Shown here: positions 1 through 5,806 of the stretch, in pieces
Layout: each line of letters opens with the position of its first letter
Numbering within the stretch: position 1 is the stretch's first letter
Source: Acidimicrobiia bacterium
Lineage (GTDB): Bacteria; Actinomycetota; Acidimicrobiia; IMCC26256; PALSA-555
Direction of reading: 5' to 3'
DNA: 6,763 bases
Assembly: GCA_022865365.1 (NCBI GenBank)
Contig: JALHSW010000332.1
Coordinates: 1-6,763, forward strand
Translations under genes and position numbers: made by a program
The notes under the pieces: model-generated
What the model saw: the letters and a program-made list of their open reading frames with translations, nothing else
Told to the model about the DNA's origin: nothing
Databases searched by the model: none

Positions 1-438
1 CGTGAGGACCGGCGCGACTTCGTCGATGCTCGCACGTCGCCACGCCCCGGACCGATGGTCGACACGTCCGGTCGCGTCCTCGCCGAGCACGACGGCGTGG
101 CCGGATTCACGGTGGGGCAGCGACGCGGGCTCGGCGTGGCGCTCGGTGAGCCCCGATACGTCGTCGCGCTCGACGCGCGCGCAGCCACGGTCACGATCGG
201 CACGCGGGCAGACCTGGCGTGCGACCACGTCACCGTGCGTGATCTGTGCTGGGTCGCCGGTGCGCCCGGGCACGACACGGCGCTCTCGGTGCAGACGCGT
301 GCGCACGGTGCAACCGGCGTCGGGCGGCTCGACGGCAACGTGGTGCGCCTGCGCGAGCCGATGGCGCGCGTGGCATCGGGCCAGGTGGTCGCGTTGTACG
401 ACGGCGACCTCGTGGTCGGTGGCGGCATCGCCGCCTGA
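1..438 (+). CDS. mnmA: tRNA-specific 2-thiouridylase MnmA, C-terminal part (5' end outside window)
   Basis: MnmA installs the 2-thio group on the wobble uridine (U34) of tRNA-Lys, -Glu and -Gln in the cytoplasm, using ATP to adenylate the base and persulfide sulfur passed from a cysteine desulfurase. The frame is open from base 1 and ends at TGA 436-438, leaving 145 residues. Diagnostic segments are the RDF-x-DAR stretch near residues 5-11, PRPGPMVDTSGR (14-25) with the downstream EHDGVAGFTVGQRRGLG (29-45), PRYVV, and the closing barrel segment ending in ALYDGDLVVGGGIA. These match the central and C-terminal beta-barrel domains of the family, where E. coli has EHQG, GQRKGLG, PWYVV and GGGI. 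The ATP-binding PP-loop and both catalytic cysteines belong to the missing N-terminal part. The ATG at 55 lies inside the conserved region and is not the gene start. The next gene follows after 51 bases on the same strand. Family assignment is secure. Confidence 0.95.
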   Translation, partial: REDRRDFVDARTSPRPGPMVDTSGRVLAEHDGVAGFTVGQRRGLGVALGEPRYVVALDARAATVTIGTRADLACDHVTVRDLCWVAGAPGHDTALSVQTRAHGATGVGRLDGNVVRLREPMARVASGQVVALYDGDLVVGGGIAA

Positions 439-489
439 GCAAGGGCGGCCTGAGCAGCACGCCGTCGGCCGCGGCCGGGGAGGGTCGAC

Positions 490-1452
490 ATGGACGTCGC
501 GCTCGCGCTCGCCGGGTTCCTCGCCGGCGTCGCGCTGATCGTGTGGGGGGCCGAGACCTTCGCCGAGCACCTGGGCTCGGCATCGGTCCGACTCGGCGTC
601 AGCACGTTCGCGCTCGCGCTCCTGCTGGCCGGAGCCGAGCCGGAGGAGCTCGCGACCACGGTCACCGCGTCGTTGCGGGATGCCCCGGCGATCGCACTCG
701 GCGACGTCATCGGGGCCAACGTCACGGTGTGCCTCGTCGCTCTCGGTGTCGGCGCGCTCGTCGCGCCCTTGCCCTTCGGCGGCCAGGTTCGCCGCTACGC
801 ACTGCTGGGCCTCCCGCTCGCCATCGCCATGGTCGTCGTCGCGTGGGACGGCCAGGTCGGTCGCCTCGAGGGAGCGATGCTCGTCGGCCTGTACGTGGCG
901 TACGTGACGGTGATCTGGGTGAAGGAGCGCCGACCGCCCGCGCTCGGCGAGACCGGCGAGATCGAGGTTGCCGCGGCCCGCGAGTCGCGCGTGGAGGGCA
1001 CGGCCGGCGCAGGCCGTGACGTCGCGTGGACCGTGGTGGGCGTCGCGGCGATGGTCGTCGGCGCGATGCTGCTCGTGGAGTCGGTGCGCTCACTCACCGA
1101 CGTCGAGGAGACGCAGACGACGCTCGCGCTCACGATCGTCGGCTTCGCGACCGGGTTCGAGCTGGTCGTGCTCGCGTGGTCCGCGGCACGCCGGGGGATC
1201 AGCGAAGCGGTGGTGGCGGCGGTGGTCGGGTCGTTCGCGTACAACGCGACGATGAGCCTCGGCGTCGCCGCGCTTGCCCGTCCGCTCCGACTCGGCGACA
1301 CGACGGTGCTGCACCTCCCGCTCGCGCTCATGCTCGGCGCGTTCGTGCTCGTGCTTGCGCTCGCACTCCCGTCGGGGCGGCTCGATCGGCGTCGAGGGTT
1401 GGTGCTGCTCGCGTGCTACCCGCTGTTCCTGGCTGTGGTGACGCTGCGCTGA
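490..1452 (+). CDS. Divergent cation/Ca2+ exchanger (CaCA) family membrane protein
   Basis: This is a 320-residue integral membrane protein with about ten hydrophobic segments and two inverted alpha-repeats, the layout of Na+/Ca2+ exchangers (known members are often 300-350 residues). Repeat 1 covers roughly residues 10-90: GAE at 20-22, LGVS at 35-38, GAEPEEL at 48-54 in place of the usual GTSxPEL, then ALGDVIGAN at 69-77. Repeat 2 covers roughly 180-265: TIVGFATGFEL at 215-225, AARRG at 232-236, then VVGSF at 245-249 and YN. A charged loop (about 145-177) joins the halves, as in known family members. The family moves Ca2+ or other cations against Na+ or H+, but several ion-site positions differ here, so substrate and even transport activity are uncertain. 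The ATG at 490 is preceded by a strong GGGAGG Shine-Dalgarno (479-484). It probably shares a transcript with mnmA, and it converges with the minus-strand gene ending at 1482. The fold call is firm; the substrate is unknown. Confidence 0.8.
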   Translation: MDVALALAGFLAGVALIVWGAETFAEHLGSASVRLGVSTFALALLLAGAEPEELATTVTASLRDAPAIALGDVIGANVTVCLVALGVGALVAPLPFGGQVRRYALLGLPLAIAMVVVAWDGQVGRLEGAMLVGLYVAYVTVIWVKERRPPALGETGEIEVAAARESRVEGTAGAGRDVAWTVVGVAAMVVGAMLLVESVRSLTDVEETQTTLALTIVGFATGFELVVLAWSAARRGISEAVVAAVVGSFAYNATMSLGVAALARPLRLGDTTVLHLPLALMLGAFVLVLALALPSGRLDRRRGLVLLACYPLFLAVVTLR

Positions 1453-1462
1453 CCTCGGCCCT

Positions 1463-1490
1463 GGCGTCAGGCGAGGAGGCGTCAGGCGAG
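1463..1490. repeat. 13-bp tandem direct repeat at a gene end
   Basis: The word GGCGTCAGGCGAG occurs at 1463-1475 and again at 1478-1490, a period of 15 bp. The second copy contains the stop codon of the minus-strand gene (TCA at 1482-1484). Because 15 is a multiple of three, the first copy supplies another in-frame TGA (1467-1469) five codons further on. It lies in the 29-bp gap between two convergent genes and looks like a small tandem duplication of the 3' end of the minus-strand gene. Confidence 0.75.
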
Positions 1491-2363
1491 CTCGACCCGC
1501 ACGCGTCGTTCCGCGGCTGCGGCGAGCAGCGAGTCCCGCGCCGCGACCGCGACGAGGATGGCGTCGGGCTGCAGCGTCTCCGCCGTGCGACCGCGTCCCG
1601 CGCTGCGCACGAGATCGGCGCCGCCGTCGAGGTCGAGCATGATCGAACCCCAGCTCGCACCGAGTCGAAGGTCGAGGGCGCCCGGCGGGATCGGCGCCGC
1701 GGTGTCGACGGCGCGCAGGGCGCGTACGTGTTGGCGGACGAACAGGACCGGGTCGGCGATCGTCATCGGGTCGACGACCACCACGCCGGCGGGGACGAGC
1801 ACGATCCACCGTCGTGCGAGCGTGTGCAACGCGCGGGCTGCGAGCGCTGCGACCGGCCAACCGAGCACGAGCGACGCGAGCCCTGCGACGGTCGCTCCGT
1901 CGGCGAGCAGCAGCGGTCCCGCCGCGATGCCGGCGGCCACCAGCGCCCGTGCCAGAGGTACGGGCGCGAAGTACAACCCCGGCGGTGTGCGGAGCGGGTG
2001 GCGTCGCTCGTCACCGTAGGAGGCGCCGTTCACTGCGCTCACGGCGAATTCGGGATCCGCAACGAGGACCGTCGCGACGAGCGTGGCGATCACCGCGCCC
2101 CACGCCGCGATCGCCGAGGCGTCGCCGGCGATGGCTATGACGAGCGCGAGTACGACGAAGGTCGGGGCGACGACGCGGATCGCGGTGAGCCCGAGCGGGC
2201 GGGGCGCGAGGAGCGCGACGAGTCCCGTGCCCCACGCGAGCCACAGGAGCGCGGCGCCCACGACACCGGACGCTTCGCCGAGCTCGCCGAGGGCGTTCGC
2301 GGCTGCGGTCCCTGCCGCGAGCGGGAGCGCGAGCCAGACGACGCGAAGGACCCAGAGGCGCAC
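1482..2363 (-). CDS. Six-helix membrane protein with cytosolic beta-rich C-terminal domain, function unknown
   Basis: This 293-residue protein belongs to no family I can name. About six hydrophobic helices are visible: roughly residues 7-25, 35-52, 62-80, 84-102, 135-153 and 160-178. A polar loop at 103-134 (DPEFAVSAVNG, then GDERRHPLRTPPG) separates helices 4 and 5. After an arginine pair (184-185) comes a soluble tail of about 110 residues with strand-like stretches (WIVLVPAGVVVVDP at 186-199, GALDLRLG, SIMLDLDG). This resembles a small barrel such as the PH-like domains found after membrane helices in actinobacterial proteins, but that is inference. No catalytic motif is seen. The start is GTG at 2361-2363, directly after an in-frame TGA, so it is the longest possible start. 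No Shine-Dalgarno is present and a -10-like hexamer lies six bases upstream, suggesting a leaderless transcript. It diverges from the ligA cluster across 68 bp. Clean hydrophobic pattern and codon bias make it a real gene. Confidence 0.85.
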   Translation of the reverse strand: MRLWVLRVVWLALPLAAGTAAANALGELGEASGVVGAALLWLAWGTGLVALLAPRPLGLTAIRVVAPTFVVLALVIAIAGDASAIAAWGAVIATLVATVLVADPEFAVSAVNGASYGDERRHPLRTPPGLYFAPVPLARALVAAGIAAGPLLLADGATVAGLASLVLGWPVAALAARALHTLARRWIVLVPAGVVVVDPMTIADPVLFVRQHVRALRAVDTAAPIPPGALDLRLGASWGSIMLDLDGGADLVRSAGRGRTAETLQPDAILVAVAARDSLLAAAAERRVRVELA

Positions 2364-2369
2364 TCAACC

Positions 2370-2375
2370 AGTCTC
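2370..2375 (-). promoter_or_regulatory. Possible -10 hexamer of a leaderless promoter for the six-helix membrane protein gene
   Basis: Read on the minus strand this is GAGACT, followed by six bases and the GTG at 2363. If the final T is position -7, the transcript would begin at the G of the start codon. It keeps the A at -11 and T at -7 of the TANNNT actinobacterial -10 but lacks the first T, so the call is weak. I see no clear -35. Confidence 0.35.
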
Positions 2376-2377
2376 GC

Positions 2378-2398
2378 GCCGGCCTCCTGCCGGCCTCC
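2378..2398. repeat. 10-bp direct repeat between divergent promoters, candidate operator
   Basis: GCCGGCCTCC occurs at 2378-2387 and 2389-2398, one base apart, giving an 11-bp period close to one helical turn. It sits between the two divergent -10 candidates and covers the spacer and the expected -35 zones of both. That position suits a regulator site, but in DNA this GC-rich a short repeat can also arise by chance or slippage. Confidence 0.4.
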
Positions 2399-2416
2399 CG
2401 AGCCGGGTGGGCTGCG

Positions 2417-2422
2417 TAGACT
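2417..2422 (+). promoter_or_regulatory. -10 hexamer of a near-leaderless promoter for the ligA cluster
   Basis: TAGACT fits the TANNNT -10 element and ends nine bases before the ATG at 2432. With the last T at -7, transcription would start around 2429, leaving a leader of about three bases. There is no Shine-Dalgarno before this ATG. No recognisable -35 is seen near 2394-2399. The kinase gene has the same arrangement (TAGCCT, nine bases, ATG). Confidence 0.55.
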
Positions 2423-2431
2423 CCGAACCGC

Positions 2432-2875
2432 ATGTCGACGCAAGGACCGTACGTTCCTGATCCAGGCGTTCCGAACCCGGCTGACCGGCCGGTGGCCTAC
2501 CCGCCTGGTTCTGGGGGGCAGGACTCCGGCGAGCCGACGCAGGTCTACACGGGCAGCCCGAGCGGTGGCGGCGGCGCGGGAGCGCAGCCGCCGCGGGGGT
2601 CCGGTGACCTCGACGGTGCCTGGTCGGGCTGGCAGCGCGTGGCCGTCATCGTGATCTGCGCTGTCATCGCCGTCGCGGTGCTCCTGCTGGTCGTGTTCGC
2701 GTTCAACGACGACGAGGGCGACACGCCCACGACTCCGACCGTCCCGTCGTCGTCGGTTGCTCCGACGGCTCCGCCGACTGGGGTCGCCCCGACCGCGCCA
2801 CCGTCGAGCGCGGCGACCACGACGACGCAGCCGCCGGCCACCACGACGAGTCAGCCGGCCTCGACGACCACGTGA
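2432..2875 (+). CDS. Single-pass membrane protein with Thr/Pro-rich outer tail, function unknown
   Basis: This 147-residue protein has three parts. Residues 1-68 are a Pro/Gly-rich, disordered-looking segment (VPDPGVPNP near the start, GSPSGGGGAG at 41-50). Residues 69-91 form one strong hydrophobic helix that begins RVAVIVICAV. Residues 92-147 start with acidic DDEGD (93-97) and continue as a tail made almost only of Thr, Pro, Ser and Ala. The tail holds two copies of VAPTAPP (109-115 and 118-124, nine-residue period) encoded by different codons, so the repeat is kept at protein level. Such tails usually lie outside the membrane as stalks or O-glycosylation sites, which suggests an N-in, C-out orientation. 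No enzyme motif is present. The ATG at 2432 follows a TAGACT element with no Shine-Dalgarno. The stop is only 10 bp before ligA, so this is probably the first gene of the ligA operon. No assigned function; I cannot relate it to DNA ligation. Confidence 0.8.
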   Translation: MSTQGPYVPDPGVPNPADRPVAYPPGSGGQDSGEPTQVYTGSPSGGGGAGAQPPRGSGDLDGAWSGWQRVAVIVICAVIAVAVLLLVVFAFNDDEGDTPTTPTVPSSSVAPTAPPTGVAPTAPPSSAATTTTQPPATTTSQPASTTT

Positions 2876-2885
2876 CCCCGGCGAC

Positions 2886-4931
2886 GTGAAGCCGGAGACG
2901 CGAGCCGCAGAGCTCCGGGCGCTCATCGACTACCACACCGAGCGCTACTACCTCCTCGACGATCCCGAGATCTCCGACGCTGAGTTCGACGCCCTCCTGC
3001 GCGAGCTCGAGGAGCTCGAGACGGCGCATCCCGACCTCGTCACCTCCGACTCGCCGACCCAACGCACAGGTGGCGCGCGCTCGGCCACGTTCGCGCCGGT
3101 CACCCACCTCGTCCGCATGCTCTCGCTCGACAACGCGTTCAGCCGCGACGAGCTCGTCGCGTGGTACGAGCGCATCTCCAAGATCGTCGACGACCCCATC
3201 CACTTCGTCGGTGAGCCCAAGCTCGATGGTCTCGCGATCTCCTTGCTGTTCGAGAACGGGCGGCTCACGGGCGCTGCGACCCGTGGCGACGGGGTGACGG
3301 GCGAGGACGTCACCCCCAACGTGGCAACGATCACGTCGATCCCCAAGCGACTCGGGGGGAAGCAGATCCCGGCGCGGCTCGAGGTACGAGGTGAGGTGTT
3401 CATGCCCCTCACCTCCTTCACAGAGCTCAACCGTCGGCAAGGCGAGGCCGAGGAGCGGCTCTTCGCGAACCCGAGGAACGCGGCCGCGGGCAGCCTGCGC
3501 CAGAAGGACCCGCACGTCACCGCGTCGCGCGATCTCGACTTCTTCGCGTACCAGCTCGGGGTGCTGGAGGGTGGTCCTGCACTTCACTCTCACCACGAGA
3601 CCCTCGCGTGGATCCGGGACCTCGGACTGCCGGTGAACCCTCGCATCAAGCAGCTCAGCGCGATCGACGAGGTCTTCGGGTTCTGCGAGGAGATGCTCGA
3701 GCGGCGCCACTCGCTCGGCTATGAGATCGACGGTGCCGTCGTGAAGGTCGACGACCTCGCCCAGCGCGCCGAGATGGGCGCCACGAGCAAGGCGCCGCGC
3801 TGGGCGATCGCGTACAAGTTCCCTCCGGAAGAGAAGACGACGCTGCTCCTGAACATCATGGTGAGCATCGGGCGCACCGGGCGCGCGACGCCTTTCGCGC
3901 AGCTCGAGCCCGTGTTCGTCGGCGGCTCGACCGTCGGGCTCGCGACGTTGCACAACGAGGACGAGCTCGCGCGCAAGGACGTCCGCAAGGGCGACACCGT
4001 GATCGTGCGCAAGGCGGGCGACGTGATCCCCGAGGTCGTCGGTCCGGTGCTCGCGAAGCGCCCGAAGCGCGCGCGGCGATGGAAGTTTCCCAAGGAGTGC
4101 CCTGCATGCGGCGCGCCGCTGGTGCGCCTCGAGGGGGACGCGAACCATCACTGCGACAACGTCGAGTGCCCCGAGCAGCGCGTGCAGCGCATCTGTCATT
4201 TCGCGAGCCGCGGCGCCATGGACATCGAGGGTCTCGGTGAGGAACGGGTGCGCCAGTTCGTCGACGCGGGCCTGCTGAACGATGCGGGCGACATCTACTC
4301 GCTCACCGTCGAGCGCCTGCTGCCGCTCGAGCGCATGGCACAGAAGTCGGCGGAGAACCTCGTGGACGCGATCGAGGCGTCGAAGCCCCGCGGGTTGGCT
4401 CGTGTGCTCGTCGGCCTCAGCATTCGTCATCTCGGGCCGACGGCGGCGCAGGCCGTGGCGCGCGCGATGGGTTCGCTCGACGCGGTCGAGGCCGCACCGG
4501 TCGAGACGCTCACCGTGATCGACGGTGTGGGTGGGGTGATCGCCGAGAGCGTGCGGCACTTCTTCACGATCGACGCCAACCGCGAGGTCGTCGAGAAGCT
4601 GCGCGCCGCCGGGGTCGACCTGACTGCGCCGAAGGTGGAAGTTCTCGAAGGTGCCGCAACGCTTGCCGGGGTGAGCATCGTGCTCACCGGGGTGCTGCAG
4701 GGCGGGCCGCGTGACCAGGCGCAGGAGGCGATCGAAGCGCGCGGCGGCAAGGTCACCTCGACGGTGTCGAAGAAGACCAGCTACGTCGTGGCGGGCGAGA
4801 ACCCGGGGTCGAAGCTCGCGAAGGCGGAGAGCCTCGGCGTGCCCGTCCTCGACGAAGCCGGGTTCGCGCACCTCCTCGAGCACGGTCCCTCGGAAGCGAA
4901 ACCAGAAGCAGGAGCGGGAAGTGGGGAGTGA
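2886..4931 (+). CDS. ligA: NAD+-dependent DNA ligase LigA
   Basis: LigA seals 3'-OH/5'-phosphate nicks during replication and repair using NAD+; it is essential in most bacteria. The protein is complete at 681 residues (family about 670). Domain Ia (from residue 7) contains HTERYYLLDDPEISDAEFD. The adenylation domain has the nucleotidyl motif KLDG with catalytic Lys112, LEVRGEVFM (165-173), GYEIDGAVVKVDD (278-290) and YKFPPEEK (310-317). The OB fold follows (IGRTGRATPFAQLEPV from 328). The zinc finger uses Cys405, Cys408, Cys423 and Cys428, the helix-hairpin-helix region spans roughly 440-565, and the BRCT domain about 587-666. A short Glu/Gly/Ala tail (667-681) ends the protein. The GTG at 2886 is chosen because it begins MKPETRAAELRALI, as expected for the family; the open frame further upstream is only the shadow of the preceding gene. 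It has no Shine-Dalgarno and lies 10 bp after the previous stop, suggesting coupled translation. The next gene overlaps its end by 11 bp. Confidence 0.97.
   Translation: MKPETRAAELRALIDYHTERYYLLDDPEISDAEFDALLRELEELETAHPDLVTSDSPTQRTGGARSATFAPVTHLVRMLSLDNAFSRDELVAWYERISKIVDDPIHFVGEPKLDGLAISLLFENGRLTGAATRGDGVTGEDVTPNVATITSIPKRLGGKQIPARLEVRGEVFMPLTSFTELNRRQGEAEERLFANPRNAAAGSLRQKDPHVTASRDLDFFAYQLGVLEGGPALHSHHETLAWIRDLGLPVNPRIKQLSAIDEVFGFCEEMLERRHSLGYEIDGAVVKVDDLAQRAEMGATSKAPRWAIAYKFPPEEKTTLLLNIMVSIGRTGRATPFAQLEPVFVGGSTVGLATLHNEDELARKDVRKGDTVIVRKAGDVIPEVVGPVLAKRPKRARRWKFPKECPACGAPLVRLEGDANHHCDNVECPEQRVQRICHFASRGAMDIEGLGEERVRQFVDAGLLNDAGDIYSLTVERLLPLERMAQKSAENLVDAIEASKPRGLARVLVGLSIRHLGPTAAQAVARAMGSLDAVEAAPVETLTVIDGVGGVIAESVRHFFTIDANREVVEKLRAAGVDLTAPKVEVLEGAATLAGVSIVLTGVLQGGPRDQAQEAIEARGGKVTSTVSKKTSYVVAGENPGSKLAKAESLGVPVLDEAGFAHLLEHGPSEAKPEAGAGSGE
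4910..4914 (+). promoter_or_regulatory. Ribosome binding site inside ligA that fixes the start of the next gene
   Basis: AGGAG lies six bases before the GTG at 4921, ideal spacing, within codons for the LigA tail. It favours 4921 over the alternative GTG at 4933, which has its own weaker GGGGAG (4923-4928) only four bases away. Confidence 0.6.
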
Positions 4932-5373
4932 AGTGGTTGATCACGACAAGGTCGGGCTGACCGACGAGGCGGCCACGATGCCGGTCGAGCGGGGCAAGAT
5001 CCGCGAGTTTGCCCGGGCGTGCATGAGCGACGATCCCGACTATGTCGAGTCGCCCTCGCCCGTCGTCCCGCCGACGTTCCTGACCACGGTGAACTTCTGG
5101 ATGACCTCGGAGACATCGCCGCTCGCCCAGGTGGGGCTCGATCTGCGACGTCTGCTGCACGGCGCACAGGAGTACGTGTTCCACGGGCCACCACCGCGCG
5201 CCGGCGACGAGCTCACCTTCCGGACGCGTGTCGACGCGATCTACGAGAAGGAAGGCAAGCGCGGGGGGACGATGACGTTCGTCGAGACCGTGACCGAGTT
5301 CCGTGATGCCGAGGGCACGCTCGTCGCCGAGGCGCGCTCGACCGCGATCGAGACCGGGAAGGTTGCGTCGTGA
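4921..5373 (+). CDS. MaoC-like N-terminal (FAS1-type) dehydratase domain protein, HadA-like subunit
   Basis: This 150-residue hot-dog-fold protein resembles HadA/HadC of mycobacteria, the non-catalytic but substrate-binding partner of (3R)-hydroxyacyl-ACP dehydratase, and the matching halves of steroid-CoA hydratases. The family signature is VERGKIREFARACMSDDPDY (residues 22-41) followed by PPTFLTTVNF (50-59). A hot-dog strand region follows with HGPPPRAGDELTFRTRV (88-104) and FVETVTEF (120-127). The GDxNPxH active-site motif is absent, as expected for this subunit. The GTG at 4921 has a good Shine-Dalgarno (4910-4914) and overlaps the ligA end by 11 bases; GTG 4933 remains possible and would remove four residues. 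The stop overlaps the next gene's start by four bases (GTGA), so the two are almost surely co-translated and assemble as a heterodimer. Whether the substrate is acyl-ACP or acyl-CoA cannot be told from sequence. Confidence 0.85.
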   Translation: MGSEVVDHDKVGLTDEAATMPVERGKIREFARACMSDDPDYVESPSPVVPPTFLTTVNFWMTSETSPLAQVGLDLRRLLHGAQEYVFHGPPPRAGDELTFRTRVDAIYEKEGKRGGTMTFVETVTEFRDAEGTLVAEARSTAIETGKVAS

Positions 5374-5789
5374 GCGCGACGTGGGAGGACCTCGTCGAAG
5401 GTTCCGGACCGGAGCCACGCGGGTACGGGCCGCTGACGCGGACCGACTTCGTCCGCTACCAGGGCGCATCGGGTGACTTCAACCCGATTCACCACGACGA
5501 GGAGTTCGCTGCGTCAGCCGGATATCCAGGCGTCTTCTCGGTCGGGATGCTCCAGGCCGGGATACTGGCGACCTACTGCACCGAGTGGCTCGGGACCGAG
5601 CACGTGCGGCGCTTCGCGGTGCAGTTTCGTGAGCAGGTGTGGCCGGGCGACCGGCTCGTCTGCTCGGCGACGGTCGCATCCAGGCACAACAGCGGCGGCG
5701 CGCGCACCGTCGATCTCGACCTGCTCGTGACGCGAGTGGAGTCGGGCGGCACCGCGATCAAGGGCGCGGCGACGTTCGTCGTCCCGTAG
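5370..5789 (+). CDS. MaoC family (R)-specific enoyl hydratase/dehydratase, HadB-like catalytic subunit
   Basis: This 139-residue single hot-dog protein carries the hydratase-2 active site: RYQGASGDFNPIHHDEEFA (residues 29-47) with predicted catalytic Asp36 and His41 and the supporting Asn38. The overhanging segment FSVGMLQAGI (56-65) follows, then a strand with RRFAVQFREQVWPGDRLVC. It should reversibly add or remove water on a trans-2-enoyl/(R)-3-hydroxyacyl thioester in the cytoplasm. The closest functional picture I know is HadB paired with HadA in mycobacterial chain elongation; the ChsH1-ChsH2 steroid side-chain hydratase is the main alternative. Where HadB has HGM, this protein has VGM (58-60). 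It starts at GTG 5370 inside the stop of the HadA-like gene, a classic four-base overlap, and ends at TAG 5787-5789. It converges on the minus-strand gene with only 17 bases between. The catalytic call is strong; pathway is open. Confidence 0.9.
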   Translation: MSATWEDLVEGSGPEPRGYGPLTRTDFVRYQGASGDFNPIHHDEEFAASAGYPGVFSVGMLQAGILATYCTEWLGTEHVRRFAVQFREQVWPGDRLVCSATVASRHNSGGARTVDLDLLVTRVESGGTAIKGAATFVVP

Positions 5790-5806
5790 CCCTCGGAGGG
5801 ATGGCG

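Noticed and set aside
466..477. Perfect 12-bp palindrome CGGCCGCGGCCG before the exchanger gene
   Set aside because: It touches the Shine-Dalgarno and could fold or bind a protein, but pure-GC palindromes of this length are common in such DNA, and nothing else supports a function.
246..1019. A 257-residue plus-strand frame crossing the mnmA end and exchanger start
   Set aside because: Extremely Arg/Ala/Gly-rich shadow of mnmA and the exchanger, both of which show clear family motifs in other frames.
1026..2654. A 542-residue plus-strand open frame spanning the exchanger and the six-helix gene
   Set aside because: It crosses two real genes on opposite strands. The product is a run of Arg, Asp, Gly and Glu without hydrophobic core or motifs.
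2757..2885. Upstream extension of ligA in the same frame
   Set aside because: It encodes an Arg/Pro-rich stretch that is the shifted-frame shadow of the Thr/Pro tail gene. Family alignment begins at the GTG at 2886.
2703..4883. A 726-residue open frame on the minus strand, antisense to ligA
   Set aside because: It is the codon-position mirror of ligA in very GC-rich DNA. Its product is dominated by Arg, Leu, Glu, Asp and His with no domain pattern, while the plus strand holds every LigA motif.
5790..5800. Short hairpin CCCT-CGG-AGGG between convergent genes, as a terminator
   Set aside because: A four-base stem with no T-run is too weak to call; no convincing intrinsic terminator is visible anywhere in the window.
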